This document shows positions 34,962 to 48,067 of a DNA stretch of 64,000 bases, piece after piece (within the stretch, counting starts at the first letter, position 1; the number at the start of each line of letters is the position of its first letter). The position numbers were made by a program, and so were the translations under genes. The notes under the pieces are model-generated. The model had not been told where the DNA came from. It saw only the letters and a program-made list of their open reading frames with translations, and ran no database searches. The stretch comes from Plantago elongata. Its lineage: Eukaryota; Streptophyta; Magnoliopsida; Lamiales; Plantaginaceae. Where the stretch lies: NCBI GenBank assembly GCA_036897095.1, contig JAYMSP010000197.1, positions 1 to 64,000 on the forward strand, read 5' to 3'.

Positions 34962-35600
34962 TAAATCATAACATTACCACAGTAAAAAAGCTCCAGTCCA
35001 ATTCAGACCCCTAGAAAGAAAAAAAACGCAGAACGTCCACAACAAATCAATACTCTACCATCCTAAAACAGAGCAAACGCACACAAAAAACAGCAAATTT
35101 CCGTTCTTATCAAACTCAATCCCCAATTAACACATTCTACCAATCCAATTCAAAACCCTAGACTAAACAAACAAAAATAAATAAATAAAACATAACACCC
35201 AGTACAGAACAAAAATCACAAGCATGCAACAAAATCACACTAAAAAAAAAAAGCAAATCAATTTCATCCACATTTGAAATGAATGAAACGTAGATTAACA
35301 GGATTGAAGAAACACAGACCTGATGCGATCGAAGAGAGGCTGAAATTGAGCAAAAATCGAAAGTGATTGAGAAGCAAGGGAGTAATCGGAAAGGAACGGT
35401 GAAACCCTAGGTAGAGACGATATGAAGAAGTTAAAGAAGGTGGGTTTGTTTGTTGTTGTTATATTGCGATGTTAGAGAGAGAAATAATGCGTGTTAGTGT
35501 GTGAGAGAGAGAGAGAGATTAGTAGAGTAGTACACTTGGACTCGGGTGAAAGAAAGAAAGAGGAAGGAGAAGAAGAACGACGAGTGTCAACCGTCCGATC
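34962..35600 (-). promoter_or_regulatory. Leader, leader intron and GA-rich promoter of the NFRKB-like gene
   Basis: On the minus strand a donor (CATCAG then GTCTGT, at 35319) and an acceptor (TTTCTTTCTAG, ending at 35011) outline a leader intron of 309 bases, about 50 bases upstream of the start codon. Further upstream is a GA microsatellite (35503-35518 on the plus strand, CT on the coding strand), which in plants is often found near transcription starts. No clear TATA box was found. Confidence 0.45.
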
Positions 35601-35659
35601 AACATCGTCATCGAAATTACTAACTTAGCCATGCCAATGAGGAAGAAAAGGTGGGTGTG

Positions 35660-36204
35660 CCAATAGTTCTTTTTTGACCTGAAAGAGCTGAAATTAACGT
35701 GTAGACGAGCCGAGCTGAGACGAGCTTAGGACGTACTGAGCTAATGATCATGTTTGAAGGTTAAATAATAGTTTAAGTTTCATATCGTAAGAGTTTGAAA
35801 ACAAGTCGAATTGGTTTGAATTGATTAAGGCCGGCTCGAAAAAAGCTTAACCTGTTCGAACTTTAATTTTAGCTCGATAACATTTTAGAATCGAGCTTTA
35901 GTATTTTGGTAGAGACATTTTGTTAATTTTGGGAAGGTTTCGAGATCTTGAGTTGAGCTTTGTTAGTTTTCGAGCTTGTGAACACAACTAAATTCGAGTT
36001 TCTAAAGGTTGATGTGAACAGAAAAATAGCTCGTGAACTAAGCTCGATGGAAGAAATTTCTTTTCAAGTTGGAGCTCAAGTTACGTAGTTTGTTCATGCT
36101 CGAGCTTCAACCAAACTTTACTGATTAATAGAGCTATTATGTTACTTTAGTCTTCATATATAACTCTAATAGGCTCGATCTTTACTCGTTCAATAAAGTG
36201 TTAG
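35660..36204. repeat. Repetitive DNA rich in GCTCGA/GAGCTC motifs
   Basis: Words such as GAGCTGAGACGAGCTTAGG, TTTTAGCTCGATAAC, AATCGAGCTTTAG and ATGCTCGAGCTTC recur, in the style of common plant dispersed repeats. Similar words continue after the plastid insertion (GATGCTCGTTTTG at 36642), so the insertion probably sits inside this repeat. I cannot assign the superfamily. Confidence 0.35.
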
Positions 36205-36633
<429 letters not shown>

Positions 36634-37006
36634 ATTAATTGATGCTCGTTTTGTTATCGAATAGAGTAAGACTATGCTCCTAGATTCAACTATATTCGAT
36701 TTGATTCGATTATGTTCGGTTAAATATATATTTATATTTGATTATATTAACATATAATTTTTGGTTACTAGCTTAAGTGCGACTTGAAGTTAAAGCCATC
36801 AAATTTGTCAGTTTTCAACTGAAGTTGAACTAAAGCTTAAAAAATATAGACACAAATAAGAGGGGATGATTCTCACTGTGTAATCAAAATTGGCGTAGAA
36901 ACTACCTTTAACACTTAGAATACAATATCTCAATTTCACAGATTAATCGAAATTGCTAAAAAGCACTAAGTTTCATTGGAAGTGAAAGGCAATGAGTTTA
37001 AAATTA
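36634..37006. other. AT-rich intergenic DNA
   Basis: The first part continues the GCTCG-rich repeat style (GATGCTCGTTTTG, then TTCGATTTGATTCG). No gene seen. Confidence 0.35.
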
Positions 37007-37241
37007 CTATTTCCACCGTCCTACTAAAAGTAAAATATTTTTTCGTTCTCAACGTTCCATCAAAATGAAAAATTTTCCATTTATAAAAATGAACTCTATA
37101 ATACAACTCATTTTCATCCAAACGTATTATTGAACTAATATGTACTTTTCTATCTCAAACTTATTATTAATCACATATTATATATTTTTGTTAAAAAACG
37201 TGTAAAATCAAATTGTTTTATTACTAACATGACGGATGGAG
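37007..37241. mobile_element. Stowaway-like MITE (diverged)
   Basis: The left end, TA followed by CTATTTCCACCGTCCTAC, and the right end, ACATGACGGATGGAG followed by TA, are rough inverted matches of the CTCCCTCCGTC type. The inner left part (AAAAGTAAAATATTTTTTCG) is typical of plant Stowaway copies. Divergence makes the exact ends uncertain. Confidence 0.45.
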
Positions 37242-37456
37242 TAATTCTTAACTCTGAGTCTCCAACAATTAATGAAGAAAATGGTAGAATTGGAGCATAT
37301 ATTCTACACGGAAAATACAAGAATATCTTATATCTAATTTTGTATTTATGTTGAGAATAAGATTTCTCTCATGCATTATATCATTATGCAAATTATCTAA
37401 AAATTTGCTGTAAAACTGTTCTCTTTGTGTTTTTAACCTTCAAGTTGTATGTAATA

Positions 37457-37813
37457 CTCCATTCAAATTTTATAAAACTTCGACATTAATTAACTTTAAT
37501 TGTAGTCATAATTAATTTTGACTATAAATTAATAATACTATAATAAACTTTTAACAAATTTAAACAGATAATATTCATAATCTAACTTAGTGTACATCTG
37601 ATTGAGCAGACATTTAATTTGTTGTGAATCTTTATATATATATTCGACATATATTATACGTTCTGTTATATTAATCTTATATTTCTAGACTATATCGGAT
37701 AATTTTAAATGTATTTATGAATCTGCTAACTTTACAAAATTTAACTGTTGTATTTATTCATGTAATCATTTAAAAATTTATATTTACTTGCAACAAAAAA
37801 CAAAGGATGGAAG
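37457..37813. mobile_element. Stowaway-like MITE
   Basis: TA followed by CTCCATTCAAATTT at the left, and AAAGGATGGAAG followed by TA at the right, are imperfect inverted repeats (reverse complement CTTCCATCCTTTG). TA duplications flank both ends. It has no coding capacity. Confidence 0.45.
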
Positions 37814-38016
37814 TATACAATCAAATTTCAAGATTTTGTTATCTCGATTGAACTTTTAATTAAAGTTCTGTTACTATATTTTTATGAAGCATTTCCAGAA
37901 GACTCTACCTTATAATTCTGTAAAAACTGAGACATGGCATTGCAATTGAAATTGTAAATAAAACAAGTCCATAATAAAACTCAGTTTTGCCATGAAAATG
38001 CAATACAACTCGCATA

Positions 38017-38092
38017 TTTTTTTTAAATAACAAATATGACTCGAACTCCAATCTATTGATTGCAGGGAAGAGTCTTACCAACTAACATATTA
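38017..38092 (-). mobile_element. tRNA-derived SINE head (family 1)
   Basis: On the minus strand TTAGTTGGTAAGACTCTTCC is followed by AATCAATAGATTGGAG and a B-box-like GAGTTCGAGTCATA, then an A-run. This belongs to the same family as the copies at 7648, 15821, 16054 and 19189. It lies about 140 bases beyond the stop codon of the MADS gene. Confidence 0.6.
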
Positions 38093-38229
38093 ATATAGAG
38101 AAAGGAAACATAACTTATAACCTGATCCACATAACTCACCAAGGAACAGGTTTCTAGCTTAACTTAATTTAACTCAAATATCAAATAAGAACTTAAGAGG
38201 ACCCGATCTATGAAACAATCTCCACCTCT

Positions 38230-39003
38230 CTAAATATTGAATTGTCCATTGTAGCTTATGTTGTCTGCAAAATCACCATTTCGATTCTGGCTACTACCTT
38301 CTCCAGAGACCTGATTACTACAGCCTTCACCATTGCGATTCTGACCATAAGGATAATATCCATGAATAGTATGGAATAAAGTGTTTCCAGACAAGGGGTT
38401 CAATCTCATTGCCATTGAAACCAGAGGCGGGTTAGCTTCCGCAGTAGGCACATGATTCTGGACATATGGCCCCAAGAACACAGACGAGGCTGAGGCCTGT
38501 CCTTTCAGTTGTTCCTCATGTTTCTTGAGCTGCATTTTCAAATTTTTGTACATACCAATCAGTTCTTCAACCTGCTGTTTGTTCATGTCAGCAATGGGCA
38601 TCTCCCACCAGTTCTCTGCTACACGAGCCTTATTTTGAGCTGCCATCTTTGCTTTCTTCTTCTCATCCTCCAACTGCTCAGTGAACTGGTCGAGCACATA
38701 ATTATACTGGCGAATTCTAGTTCGAGTGTATGTCTCAGACATACGAGACACATCATTATGCTCAAAGTTTGAATTCTGAAATCGACTCATCACAGATTCC
38801 ATAGTTGGGTGGAAAAAGGAAAATGGCTTACCAGTTGGCGAAAACAGTATGATGCCAATGTCCACATCGCACAATGTGCAGATTTCGCTTGCTTTTTTGT
38901 ACAGCCCCAGACGTCGCTTTGAGAATGTTGCAAAACGATCAGATTCATTTGTGATTCTCTGAATTGGGATCTTTTGGCGACCTCTTGTTCTCTTCTTATC
39001 CAT
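38230..39003 (-). CDS. Type I MADS-box transcription factor (AGL62-like, M-alpha)
   Basis: A single exon encodes 257 residues. The MADS domain occupies about residues 8-66: GRQKIPIQRITNESDRFATF, then SKRRLGLYKKASEICTLC and IILFSPTGKPFSFFHP. There is no K-domain. A helical, Lys/Glu-rich middle carries NWWEMPIADMNKQQVEELIG (residues about 130-150), typical of AGL61/AGL62-like proteins. The C-terminus is Asn/Gly-rich with NRNG repeats. Type I genes usually have one exon, as here, and family members are known in female gametophyte and endosperm development. A TATA box lies 62 bases upstream. Assignment to M-alpha rests on the sequence style of the MADS domain and the WWE motif. The frame is intact; expression is unknown. 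Confidence 0.9.
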   Translation of the reverse strand: MDKKRTRGRQKIPIQRITNESDRFATFSKRRLGLYKKASEICTLCDVDIGIILFSPTGKPFSFFHPTMESVMSRFQNSNFEHNDVSRMSETYTRTRIRQYNYVLDQFTEQLEDEKKKAKMAAQNKARVAENWWEMPIADMNKQQVEELIGMYKNLKMQLKKHEEQLKGQASASSVFLGPYVQNHVPTAEANPPLVSMAMRLNPLSGNTLFHTIHGYYPYGQNRNGEGCSNQVSGEGSSQNRNGDFADNISYNGQFNI

Positions 39004-39064
39004 TGATGAGGATGAAGAAGAAGAATATTTTCATTGATGATTTTCTTAAGAACCAATCACCTGG

Positions 39065-39072
39065 TATTTATA
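39065..39072 (-). promoter_or_regulatory. TATA box of the type I MADS gene
   Basis: The minus strand reads TATAAATA, 62 bases before the ATG, a normal distance for a short plant leader. A CCAAT-like sequence on the plus strand (ACCAATCAC at 39053-39061) lies between the TATA box and the start codon. Confidence 0.55.
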
Positions 39073-41258
39073 GGAGAAATACTGGTGTAGTGAGTCAAAA
39101 ATATTAATGAATTGCCTTATGCAAAATTGTTCATCTGGAATAAAATTATGTAGAATACCATAAAATGAACTGTTAAATTTGACTGAAATAATTATGATTT
39201 AGAGCATCTAGTTACAATAGATCAATGTTCCCAACGTATATATTCCCTCTGTCAGGAAGAACTTCATACATTGAGTTCACACGTAGTTTTAGATGAAAAT
39301 TAAATCGTTGACGGAACATAAAAAGTGGTAAAAAAATACTTTCATTTAAATGAAGTAAAAAAATAATATTTCTTCTAAAATTAAACTGGTGTGTCTTTTA
39401 CTAATCGGATCTCGGATAACCATTCTATTATATAATAGGGGTTTCAGATAACTCTTTTAGGCTTCTATCACCTAATCGGGTTTCACATAACGTACCGTTA
39501 TACGTACAATCATGATAAAATATAATTATTTAGTAAATCCTACTCAAATGGAAAACAATTCAAACACATTTTGACGTTAATAACTTCCCAAAATATGATT
39601 TTTGAACGAACATATAACATTTCAAAAAATGAATTTAAATTCCTACGATCATAGCAGCTTCTCGTAAAATAAGCCAAAACAGTGAGTTTTCCTCTGATCC
39701 AACAGTGTTAACAAAGACTTGATAAGTGTGCATGCATCAAACTATAAATTCTAGAATGCATAGAAAATCAACTATACTTGGAAACTATGGAGTATATTAT
39801 AGACTCATCAAATAATAATGCTGGAAGTGAGAAATGGTCTATTGATGGTGAGAACTAATTTGATATGTAAATTAACTCCTGATTAAGTTGATATGAGTAT
39901 CAGAGTATGTTGTAGTATAGCAAGAATGGATGATTGTTGGCTTGTTAATTACCCCATGCATGATAATGTATGAATGTTACCTCAATTGATTTGTTATACC
40001 AACTTTTCCTCAAGACTTAGCTCTACTAATTCAGGGTTTGCCTCTTTCGTTGTATGATCGGAACATTTAAAATGGGGGTACGTAAGTCCGGTGTATTTAC
40101 TCTTAAAAGTGCATATAACGCTATCGTGCAAGTGTCCTCTTCACTTCCAAACCTGGCCCTGTGATGTTGCATGTCTCCCTGATCATGCGATGTGCGGTGC
40201 TTTTTCTGTTTTATCGTAACTTTTCAGGAAAAAAATGAAAAATAAAGAAATTCAGTTATAACAAGTACTACCAACTAAGGATTTATGTAAACATGCAAAG
40301 CATAATCCTTACACCTACATGCCTGTTCTTCATTTATGTTATTAAATGCTCAAATCATACAAGTTGACAAGTATCAATTAAAATGCTTAAATACGATCAT
40401 AAATTCATAATCTTAAATCCAAAAATTATTTTTGTAAACGCTTCCAATATCTCATTCACATCATAAGAGAGTAAAATGATATCATAGGGACATTGTCTGA
40501 GACAATTAAGTCAAGCAATTGTTTGAATTCAGACTAAAATTATTGCACATACATATATAAAGAAAGAAGTAGTTCGATGGTTGTCTTATCAAGGGATATA
40601 TAACTGGAAGAAGAATATTTCGTCAATAACGAGTGGCACACGAGTGGTTATTAAAGAAGACCATTGTAGTATTATTTTAACGGTAGAGATTAATAGTATA
40701 TTTCTTTTAGAAAACTATAATTACACGTCTTATCGTAAGTGATGGTTACCAGTGGTTGGAACTTCCACACACCTCAGCTGGTTTGATACTATTTGCTTTG
40801 TGCCGGAACCCTCATATATAGATCCCTTTAAATGATCATTGGGGACGACTGAGTTTGTTAGGTGCAGGTAACTGTCTTAAATTTAAAACCCATTTCTGCA
40901 GTTTAGATTCTGCAATTGTGAATGGTCCGGTCTAATGTCATTTGTAACGCCCCGGTCCTTCATGGTGCTTATGCACATCCGTTTAGTTTTACTCAAAACT
41001 ACCACACACCCGAATATTTAGGTGTATATCTGAGTCAAATGTTAGTTGCATTCCCGAATTGTCACATTTCAACGGATAATACCCATACAAGGAAGTAGTT
41101 ATGTATGTACCTGAGCTGTACCGTACCTAAATTTATTATAAAATCTCAAGAGTCCAATATTCCAATTGATGTGTGTTGTACATGTTACATAGTTTTTTGT
41201 AGTATTCACATCGCTGTCAGGTTGTTACATGTGCAAAAGATAGGCACTGACTGCTGCG
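39073..41258. other. Intergenic DNA between the MADS and first RBOH genes
   Basis: Upstream regions of two divergent genes. The DNA is AT-rich with no supported gene. A short repeat, TCTCGGATAACC and TTTCAGATAACTC, occurs near 39411 and 39452. Confidence 0.35.
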
Positions 41259-41266
41259 TATAAATA
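41259..41266 (+). promoter_or_regulatory. TATA box of RBOH copy A
   Basis: TATAAATA lies 128 bases upstream of the chosen ATG (41394). The same word occurs upstream of copy C, so the choice is reasonable for a duplicated promoter. Confidence 0.5.
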
Positions 41267-41393
41267 TTGACACTAACTTTGTAAATTAAACATCAATCAT
41301 GTTCTTGCCAACACTTTAGTCACATTCGTCCAACTCCACCAAATACACTTTTTATTCATTATCTATAGCTTTTAATCTCAAACTGATTTGCCA

Positions 41394-44300
41394 ATGGAAG
41401 AAACACAGCCCGGTCATTCCACGAGCGTTGTCCCGATGATGGAATCAGGAGCTAAACGAGGACTTGCGAGCCTGCGGTTCCTTGATAGGATCCAGACAGG
41501 GAAGGAAGAAGACGCATGGATAGCGATTCAGGAACGTTTTGGTCACAACGCTGTCAATGATAGGCTGTTCAAGGACAAATTTGGTGCCTGCCTTGGTATG
41601 TTTAGCATGCAGTCTTAACTGTTTTACATGTAGCTAACATAACACTGAGTTCCGTTTTATTCAGTAACATTTAGTATGGCTGAAATTAAGTGACTATGAT
41701 TTATGTGTTGTGTGAAAGGGATGAGAGATAGTAAAGAATTTGCGGGGCAGTTGTTTGAGACGTTGGCAAGGCGAAGGAAAGTTAGCACGGAAAATGGGAT
41801 CAGCATAGGAGAAGTGAGGACATTCTGGGAAGACATGACGAACCAGGACCAAGATACAAGGCTGCACATATTCTTCGACATGTAAGTGGTACTGTGACCA
41901 ATATTATTCACATAATGATATGAAAAATGTATGGTAAACGTACGCCATGGTTGACAGGCCATTCGGATGTGAATTGTTATAGATGTTGTTTTGCAGGTGT
42001 GACAAGAATGGTGATGGAAAGCTATCAGAAGATGAGGTGAAAGAGGTAAGATAAAAGCAATAATACATCACTCTGTAGTCTGTTTGGATGAGATTTTAAT
42101 TGAAATTTACTGTTAAGGTTCTGATGATGAGTGCTTCAACAAACAAGTTGTCGAATTTCAAGGACCATGCCGCTGAGTATGCTTCTAATATTATGGAAGA
42201 ACTTGATCCAGATCATAAAGGATACATAGAGGTGAAAATTTATTATTGTTTTTCATCCAGTTAAAGACCTTCTTCATTTTCGACTTTAACTAGTCTTCAT
42301 CTCTAACAGATGTGGAAACTTGAGACTTTACTAAGAGGGGCAATTGGCTCAGACGAAGGAAAAGAAATAGCAAAGAAAACGCAAACTCTTGCAAGAACCA
42401 TGATCCCAAAGAAATACAGGACACCAGTGAGCAGTTTCCTTACAAAAAGCTCAGAGAAATTACATGACAATTGGAAGAGAATCTGGATTCTGGTTCTGTG
42501 GCAATGCATTAACATTGTCCTCTTTACTTGGAAATTCATTCAATATAAAAACAGATCGGCATTTGAAGTTATGGGATACTGCTTGTGTTTCGCCAAGGGT
42601 GCAGCTGAAATTCTCAAGTTCAACATGGCTCTCATTCTCCTTCCTGTATGTCGAAGAACTCTTACAAGGATAAGAGAAACGTTCCTTGGTACCATAATCC
42701 CTTTCGATGACAACATTGACTTCCACAAATGGATTGCACTCGAGATTGTTCTTGGAACTGTTATTCACGCTCTTATGCACTTGAGTTGCGACTTTGTCAG
42801 GATAGCATCCTGTCCTAAAAGCCGGTTCAATGCTATTCTTGGACCTATGTTTGATTACCACCAACCAAGTTACATAGGCCTTATTGGGACCATAGCAGGT
42901 ATTACAGGTATTCTGATGGTAATTCTGATGAGTTTCGCATTTACACTGGCGACACATTGGTTCAGAAAGAATGTCGTCAAACTAAGATGGCCCTTTGACA
43001 GTTTGTCTGGGTTTAATGCCTTTTGGTATGTACATCACTTGCTGGGGCTTGTTTATGTCCTCTTAATCATCCATGGTTACTTCATATTTCTGATCAAGGA
43101 TTGGTACAAGAAAACTGTATGTCATCTTATATCTTCATTATTATTCAACATCATAAACTAATATCCATACACAGCTATAGCTACTGAACTGAGGATGACT
43201 AGCTAACGTTTGACTTTGCGCAGACATGGATGTATATTGCCATTCCAATGCTCCTCTATGCAAGCGAGAGAATCTACAACCATTTCGATTACAATTACGA
43301 AGTTGAGATCATCAAGGTTAAAGTTCCTAATGCCCTACTTTTGCATGGTAAATTTCTTGGCAAGTGAAATTACAGCCTCTGAGTAGACTTTTGTTATGGA
43401 TGCAGGCTGTTGTTTATCCAGGAGATGTATTAGCATTATATATGAAAAAACCTCTTAAGTTTAAGTACAAGAGTGGAATGTATCTTTTTGTAAAGTGCCC
43501 TGATATATCCAAATTTGAATGGTAAGTAGGTAACAAACAGGCATCACATATATCTGTATGTCGATGAACAGCGCTGGGAAACTCATTTTGTATTTATTAT
43601 ATAGGCATCCATTTTCTATTACTTCAGCTCCAGGGGATGACTATTTGAGTGTCCATATACGGGCATTGGGAGACTGGACTAGAGAACTCAGAGATCAGTT
43701 CGCAAAGGTACTTTGCGCTGTCAACTTTTGAATTTCCTTGTTTAATTTTGTATATGAATTTTGTAATGTAAATGCAGGTTTGCGAACCTCCATCTGCAGA
43801 ACCGAAACGAGGAAATCTAGAGAGAATGGAAACTAAGGTGTACTCAGAAACTCAAACGCAAGAGTAAGTACTCTTTAGCTTCTCAATTATGTACAGATCT
43901 GACTTGGCACAATTCTGCTCAATTCATCCCTTTTTGTTGGTACAGATTTCCAAGAGTTTTGATCAAGGGTCCTTACGGTGCACCAGCACAGAATTACAAG
44001 AAATATGATATCCTTTTGCTCATTGGTCAGGGGATTGGAGCAACACCTTTTATCAGCATATCAAAAGACATCCTATACACTGAGTCTCAATCCGTAAGTT
44101 ACATTAAATCATGTGATAGAAGATATTCTAGAGCATTATACATGCTGCTCCAGTGCTTTAAACAGGTTAAAACTCTCAGGCTACAGCAAATGATCAATTA
44201 GGGAATGAAAAAGGGCCTAAAAGAGCATATTTCTATTGGTCGACAAGGGAACAAGGATCTCTTAACTGGTTCAAAGGTGTTATGGATGATATTGCAGAAA

Positions 44301-44950
44301 CCGACCACAACGTAGGTTCATATTTAGACACTGTTCCATTAATGCCTAGTTTAAAACCATTACTGTTACTATCATAATGTTGCACAGAATTCTGAGTTCT
44401 CCCAGTAATATGAAATTAAATCGATTTGATGACTTTCTACGAGTGTTGCAGAATATAATCGAAATGCACAATCACTTGACATGCATTCACGGAGAGGGAG
44501 ATGCACGCTCAGCACTCATATCAATGGTTCAGTCTTTGCAACATGCTAAAAGTGGAGTTGATATAGTCTCAGAAAGCCGGGTACAAATTAAGTCCATGGA
44601 TCAATCTTTTGTGCTAAAATATAATCAGATTTATAACTTTTCTTGTAACTTACTCGAACTTTAACAGATACGAACACATTTCGCAAGGCCAAACTGGGAA
44701 AAGGTGTTTACGCAATTGAAGACTTCACATCCAACTTGCAGGATAGGTTAGTTCTTAGTTTATCAGACAGTACTTATGTTCACCTCTCTATGAAAGCTAG
44801 GTGCATGGACTTGTAATTAATAACCTTCGGCGCATTTCAGGTGTTTTCTATTGCGGAGGTCCACAGCTAACAAAAACATTACAGAACCTATGCGAGGAAT
44901 TAAGCGTGAACTCGTCTACGCGCTTCAAGTTTCACAAGGAGAATTTCTAA
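41394..44950 (+). CDS. RBOH: Respiratory burst oxidase homolog (NADPH oxidase), array copy A, RBOHH/J-like
   Basis: Fourteen exons join in frame to 776 residues: 41394-41595, 41719-41881, 41997-42045, 42118-42231, 42310-43116, 43224-43316, 43406-43521, 43605-43707, 43778-43863, 43946-44093, 44180-44311, 44452-44580, 44668-44746, 44841-44950. The enzyme moves electrons from cytosolic NADPH through FAD and two haems to make superoxide outside the plasma membrane. A canonical EF-hand ([12 protein letters not shown], residues 124-135) precedes a weak second one (from about residue 168). Haem ligands are His315 (DFHKW), His329 (VIHALMH), and His in FWYVHHLL and LLIIHG. FAD ([12 protein letters not shown]) and NADPH ([17 protein letters not shown]) motifs and the HKENF end are present. 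The N-terminus is only about 30 residues before the MESGAKRGL block, shorter than the roughly 100 or more usual in this clade. The wording of conserved segments resembles pollen RBOHH/RBOHJ. Confidence 0.93.
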
Positions 44951-47900
44951 AATGCTCACAGATTTTCTGCCATTTAGACATTATCTTTTACAGATTCAAG
45001 TTTGAATAATACAAGGCTCAACGCTTGTAAAGTAGGTATTCTGGTGCACCTTGTGTTCACTTCTTTGGACATATATAGTTGGGTGTTTTGTATACCGTAT
45101 ATTGTTATCTTGTATATTGTTCTTGAATTTAATCTACCGATTCTTGTGACTTGTGAGGAAGGTTTCTGATTGGATTGGACATTTACTAATAATGTGCATC
45201 TCAACAATACCTAGCAGGAAATGTCAGCCTAAGTTTAAGGTGTGGTAATACCAAATTACTTTAGTAAGTCGGAACAAACTTTCTGAACAAAGATAGTAAG
45301 TCATTCTCAACTCGTTCTACAACATCAAAATGCTAACATGGAGGCATATGATTCCAGCTCAATTGTACAGAATAAGTCAGCAACAAATTCGACTTCTCAC
45401 TCACTTACGCTTACTTAATATAAAAACAAAGATACATTATCAGTCGTCGACAAGAAATTAAGCAAACAAGACCCAATATACCGACTTATTGGGTCATTTA
45501 ACTTCTCAGATGCATATAATGCTTTAAAGTTCGATGGAGTACCTGTAGAGAGAGAGGCACAGAGGAGGGGCATCATTCTGCCATGCAGCTTCCAAATGTT
45601 AAAGAAACAAGCATTCCTCAGCATTTCATCACCTCTTAATCCGGTTGCGAGCTGTGATTGTCACAATCCTGTGATTATGGGATAGTGGGATCATATCACC
45701 TTCAATAATGACTAGACCTTTGCAAAAATCAAAGTGTAATGGTTCTTAAAGAAAAGCTTCATTCGATATGACACCATTTGTGGTGCATGATGCAGGACAA
45801 GACTCTACTAAGATAACATTGAACAACTAGGATAAGCTAATTGACAAGTATGATAAATTAGGGAAATGTTACACGCATGTCAATTTTTCAAGTGATAGAA
45901 AATATAGAATTAGTCCAATTTGTCGAAAATTTTCTCAAATTATCACGTTTTCAAAAATGTATAAACGTATATAAACTATATAACACAACAACAATTTATG
46001 GCGTACAATTAACCATATTATGCAAATAATGACAAATATGAAAATATTTTTATTATTTTAATTTGACATAAAAAATAGCAAAACAAAATTGCAAAAATGG
46101 TAAAAAAAACCCGGCAAATTCTTACCAGACTGTAAGACCTGAAAAAAAAAACCCATACTTTTTGATAGCTGATCGAAACCCTAAAACACCAATTTGGATT
46201 TTAAAAGATGTCCAAATTTGTTCTAAATCACCCATATTGCAACGTCCACCGATCAAAATGGTATAGGTGAATGTGATGATGAAGTCAGATTCAAATATTG
46301 TATCTTCATCGATGGACTCTGCAAAAAGGGTGGTGTAGAACAATCGTTGATCAGCTTGAGCGTCTGAAACGAAGATGCCATATTGCCATGCCACAAAATC
46401 TAGATCTGAGTTATATCTTCTCATAGGCCTGTTAATGGGCTTCCACATCAGCCCATACAAAATCCAACCCGATCCACAAGCGTAGCAAGCTGACCGGTCC
46501 GGTTCCGATTGTAGAGACCACAACCGGTCAGAAACCTAGATCGGATTTGTATGTTCCCAGTTCTTATCTGACAAACTAACTCCGAAGGTTGATCGGGTTG
46601 AACCGGTTCACCCAGATTAAAATAAAATTGATTATTGCATTAAAGTTCAAATCCATAGTACAATAGTATAGTATTCCAACTTGAGTAATTTTATAATATA
46701 AGACGTCTAAGTATGTCTTGACTAATAATTTAAATTAAAAGATCAAGTTAAATTACTAGTTAAATAAATATTAGATGATTTTATTTTAAAAAATTTATCG
46801 ATTTATAATCGAATTGTGTAATATTACGCACATGGTAAGGTCAAATGGGAAGGCAGACTTTGAGCCACGACAATTGGTATGAATTTGTGTACTGCATTTG
46901 CTTGTACTACCTCTTTCAAAATTAAACCGTTCCAAACCAAGTGGAGTATGTAATTCTTGGACCCGCATCATAAAACATTGGTTCCTGCGTACTCGGTTCA
47001 GAATTTCATTGTTTCGGACATTTATTTCCTTGTCGGGATGGGCCATATTTTGGGCTCCTCTTCTTCATATATGCCCTGGAATATATGTAGGAACACAAAC
47101 TAGAATACAAACTTTTGCATCTTGAACATAATACACTTGTTCAATTTCAACTATCACATGTTACTAAATGATGTACGTTATCTACACTTCTAAATATGGG
47201 AAAGTTTATCAGGTGATCATTGATCAACCTACTAGAGGTTCTCTAGCAAAAGTTGATAAAAACGTTAAAATTAGTAATTAAGCCTCAAGGGGCCTAAATT
47301 GTGAGCTGCAGCTGGTTAAAAGTTTTATGGTGACCTAATCAAGCTGTATGCAATGGGCAGATCTTCACGACAAAATATGTGATTTATGATATATTTATAC
47401 AACTTGAAATTCATTTGATAAATCATGAGACAGGTCTTCTGTGAAAATATATTTGTATTGAATTACTAGAATGAATACAAAACTAAATTCTCAGTTTGAA
47501 TAAAGAGAATTATGGTCATAATTAATTAACAAGTGAGGAAGAACAAGTGAGTTGAGCTGTTTATATATATAAATTACATAACAAACTCGAGCGTACTATC
47601 TCTAATGCATAAGGTATAAGTCGCCATTCTCTTTATGATAAAACGTAATGTGCTGGAAACACGACTTCTTCATTGCTACTGCGTATCTCTTTTCCGTTGC
47701 TAGCTTTCTTCTCTTGATCATAAATTATGATGTGTAGTCTGATATCTTCCTAGATCGACCAATATGAATATAGTTCCTAACTATGTACGTACCTTGTGTG
47801 ATGGTGTAAATTGATACTTTCAAAGGCTCACAGTTGTAATAAAGAACGTTATTTAGCATACTAATCATACATTAAACTATCGAATTTTATGGTTGAAATT

Positions 47901-47964
47901 TATTTATTATGTATTTCAACTATTCACTCACATCATAGAACAACAACATGATATGTTATAAGTA
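44951..47964. other. Intergenic DNA between RBOH copies A and B (left part)
   Basis: The 3' UTR of copy A begins here. Open frames at 46122-46523 (-) and 46795-47046 (-) show no domain I recognise. The stretch 46430-46620 is richer in G and C, with ACCGGT words, and may be an old repeat. Confidence 0.4.
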
Positions 47965-48067
47965 GTATAATCAATTTATAGCTGACATTTGATAACATGC
48001 TTGTATAAAGAAAATGTATAATCAATTTATAGTTGACATTTGATAACAATGCTTGTATAAAGAAAAG
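47965..48067. repeat. Tandem duplication, two copies of about 51 bp
   Basis: Copy one (47965-48015) and copy two (48016-48067) share GTATAATCAATTTATAG, TGACATTTGATAACA and TGCTTGTATAAAGAAAA in order. They differ by one substitution, one inserted A and the last base. A related word, GGTTGACATTTGATACATTT, appears again at 48481, closer to RBOH copy B. Confidence 0.85.

Noticed and set aside
41388-41393. Start of RBOH copy A six bases upstream of the chosen ATG
   Set aside because: That codon is TTG; the first real ATG in frame is at 41394.
46122-46523. Open frame of 133 codons on the minus strand between RBOH copies A and B
   Set aside because: It has no recognisable domain, no splice context and a mixed composition, in an area with repeat-like ACCGGT words. 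It is more likely a chance frame in an old repeat.
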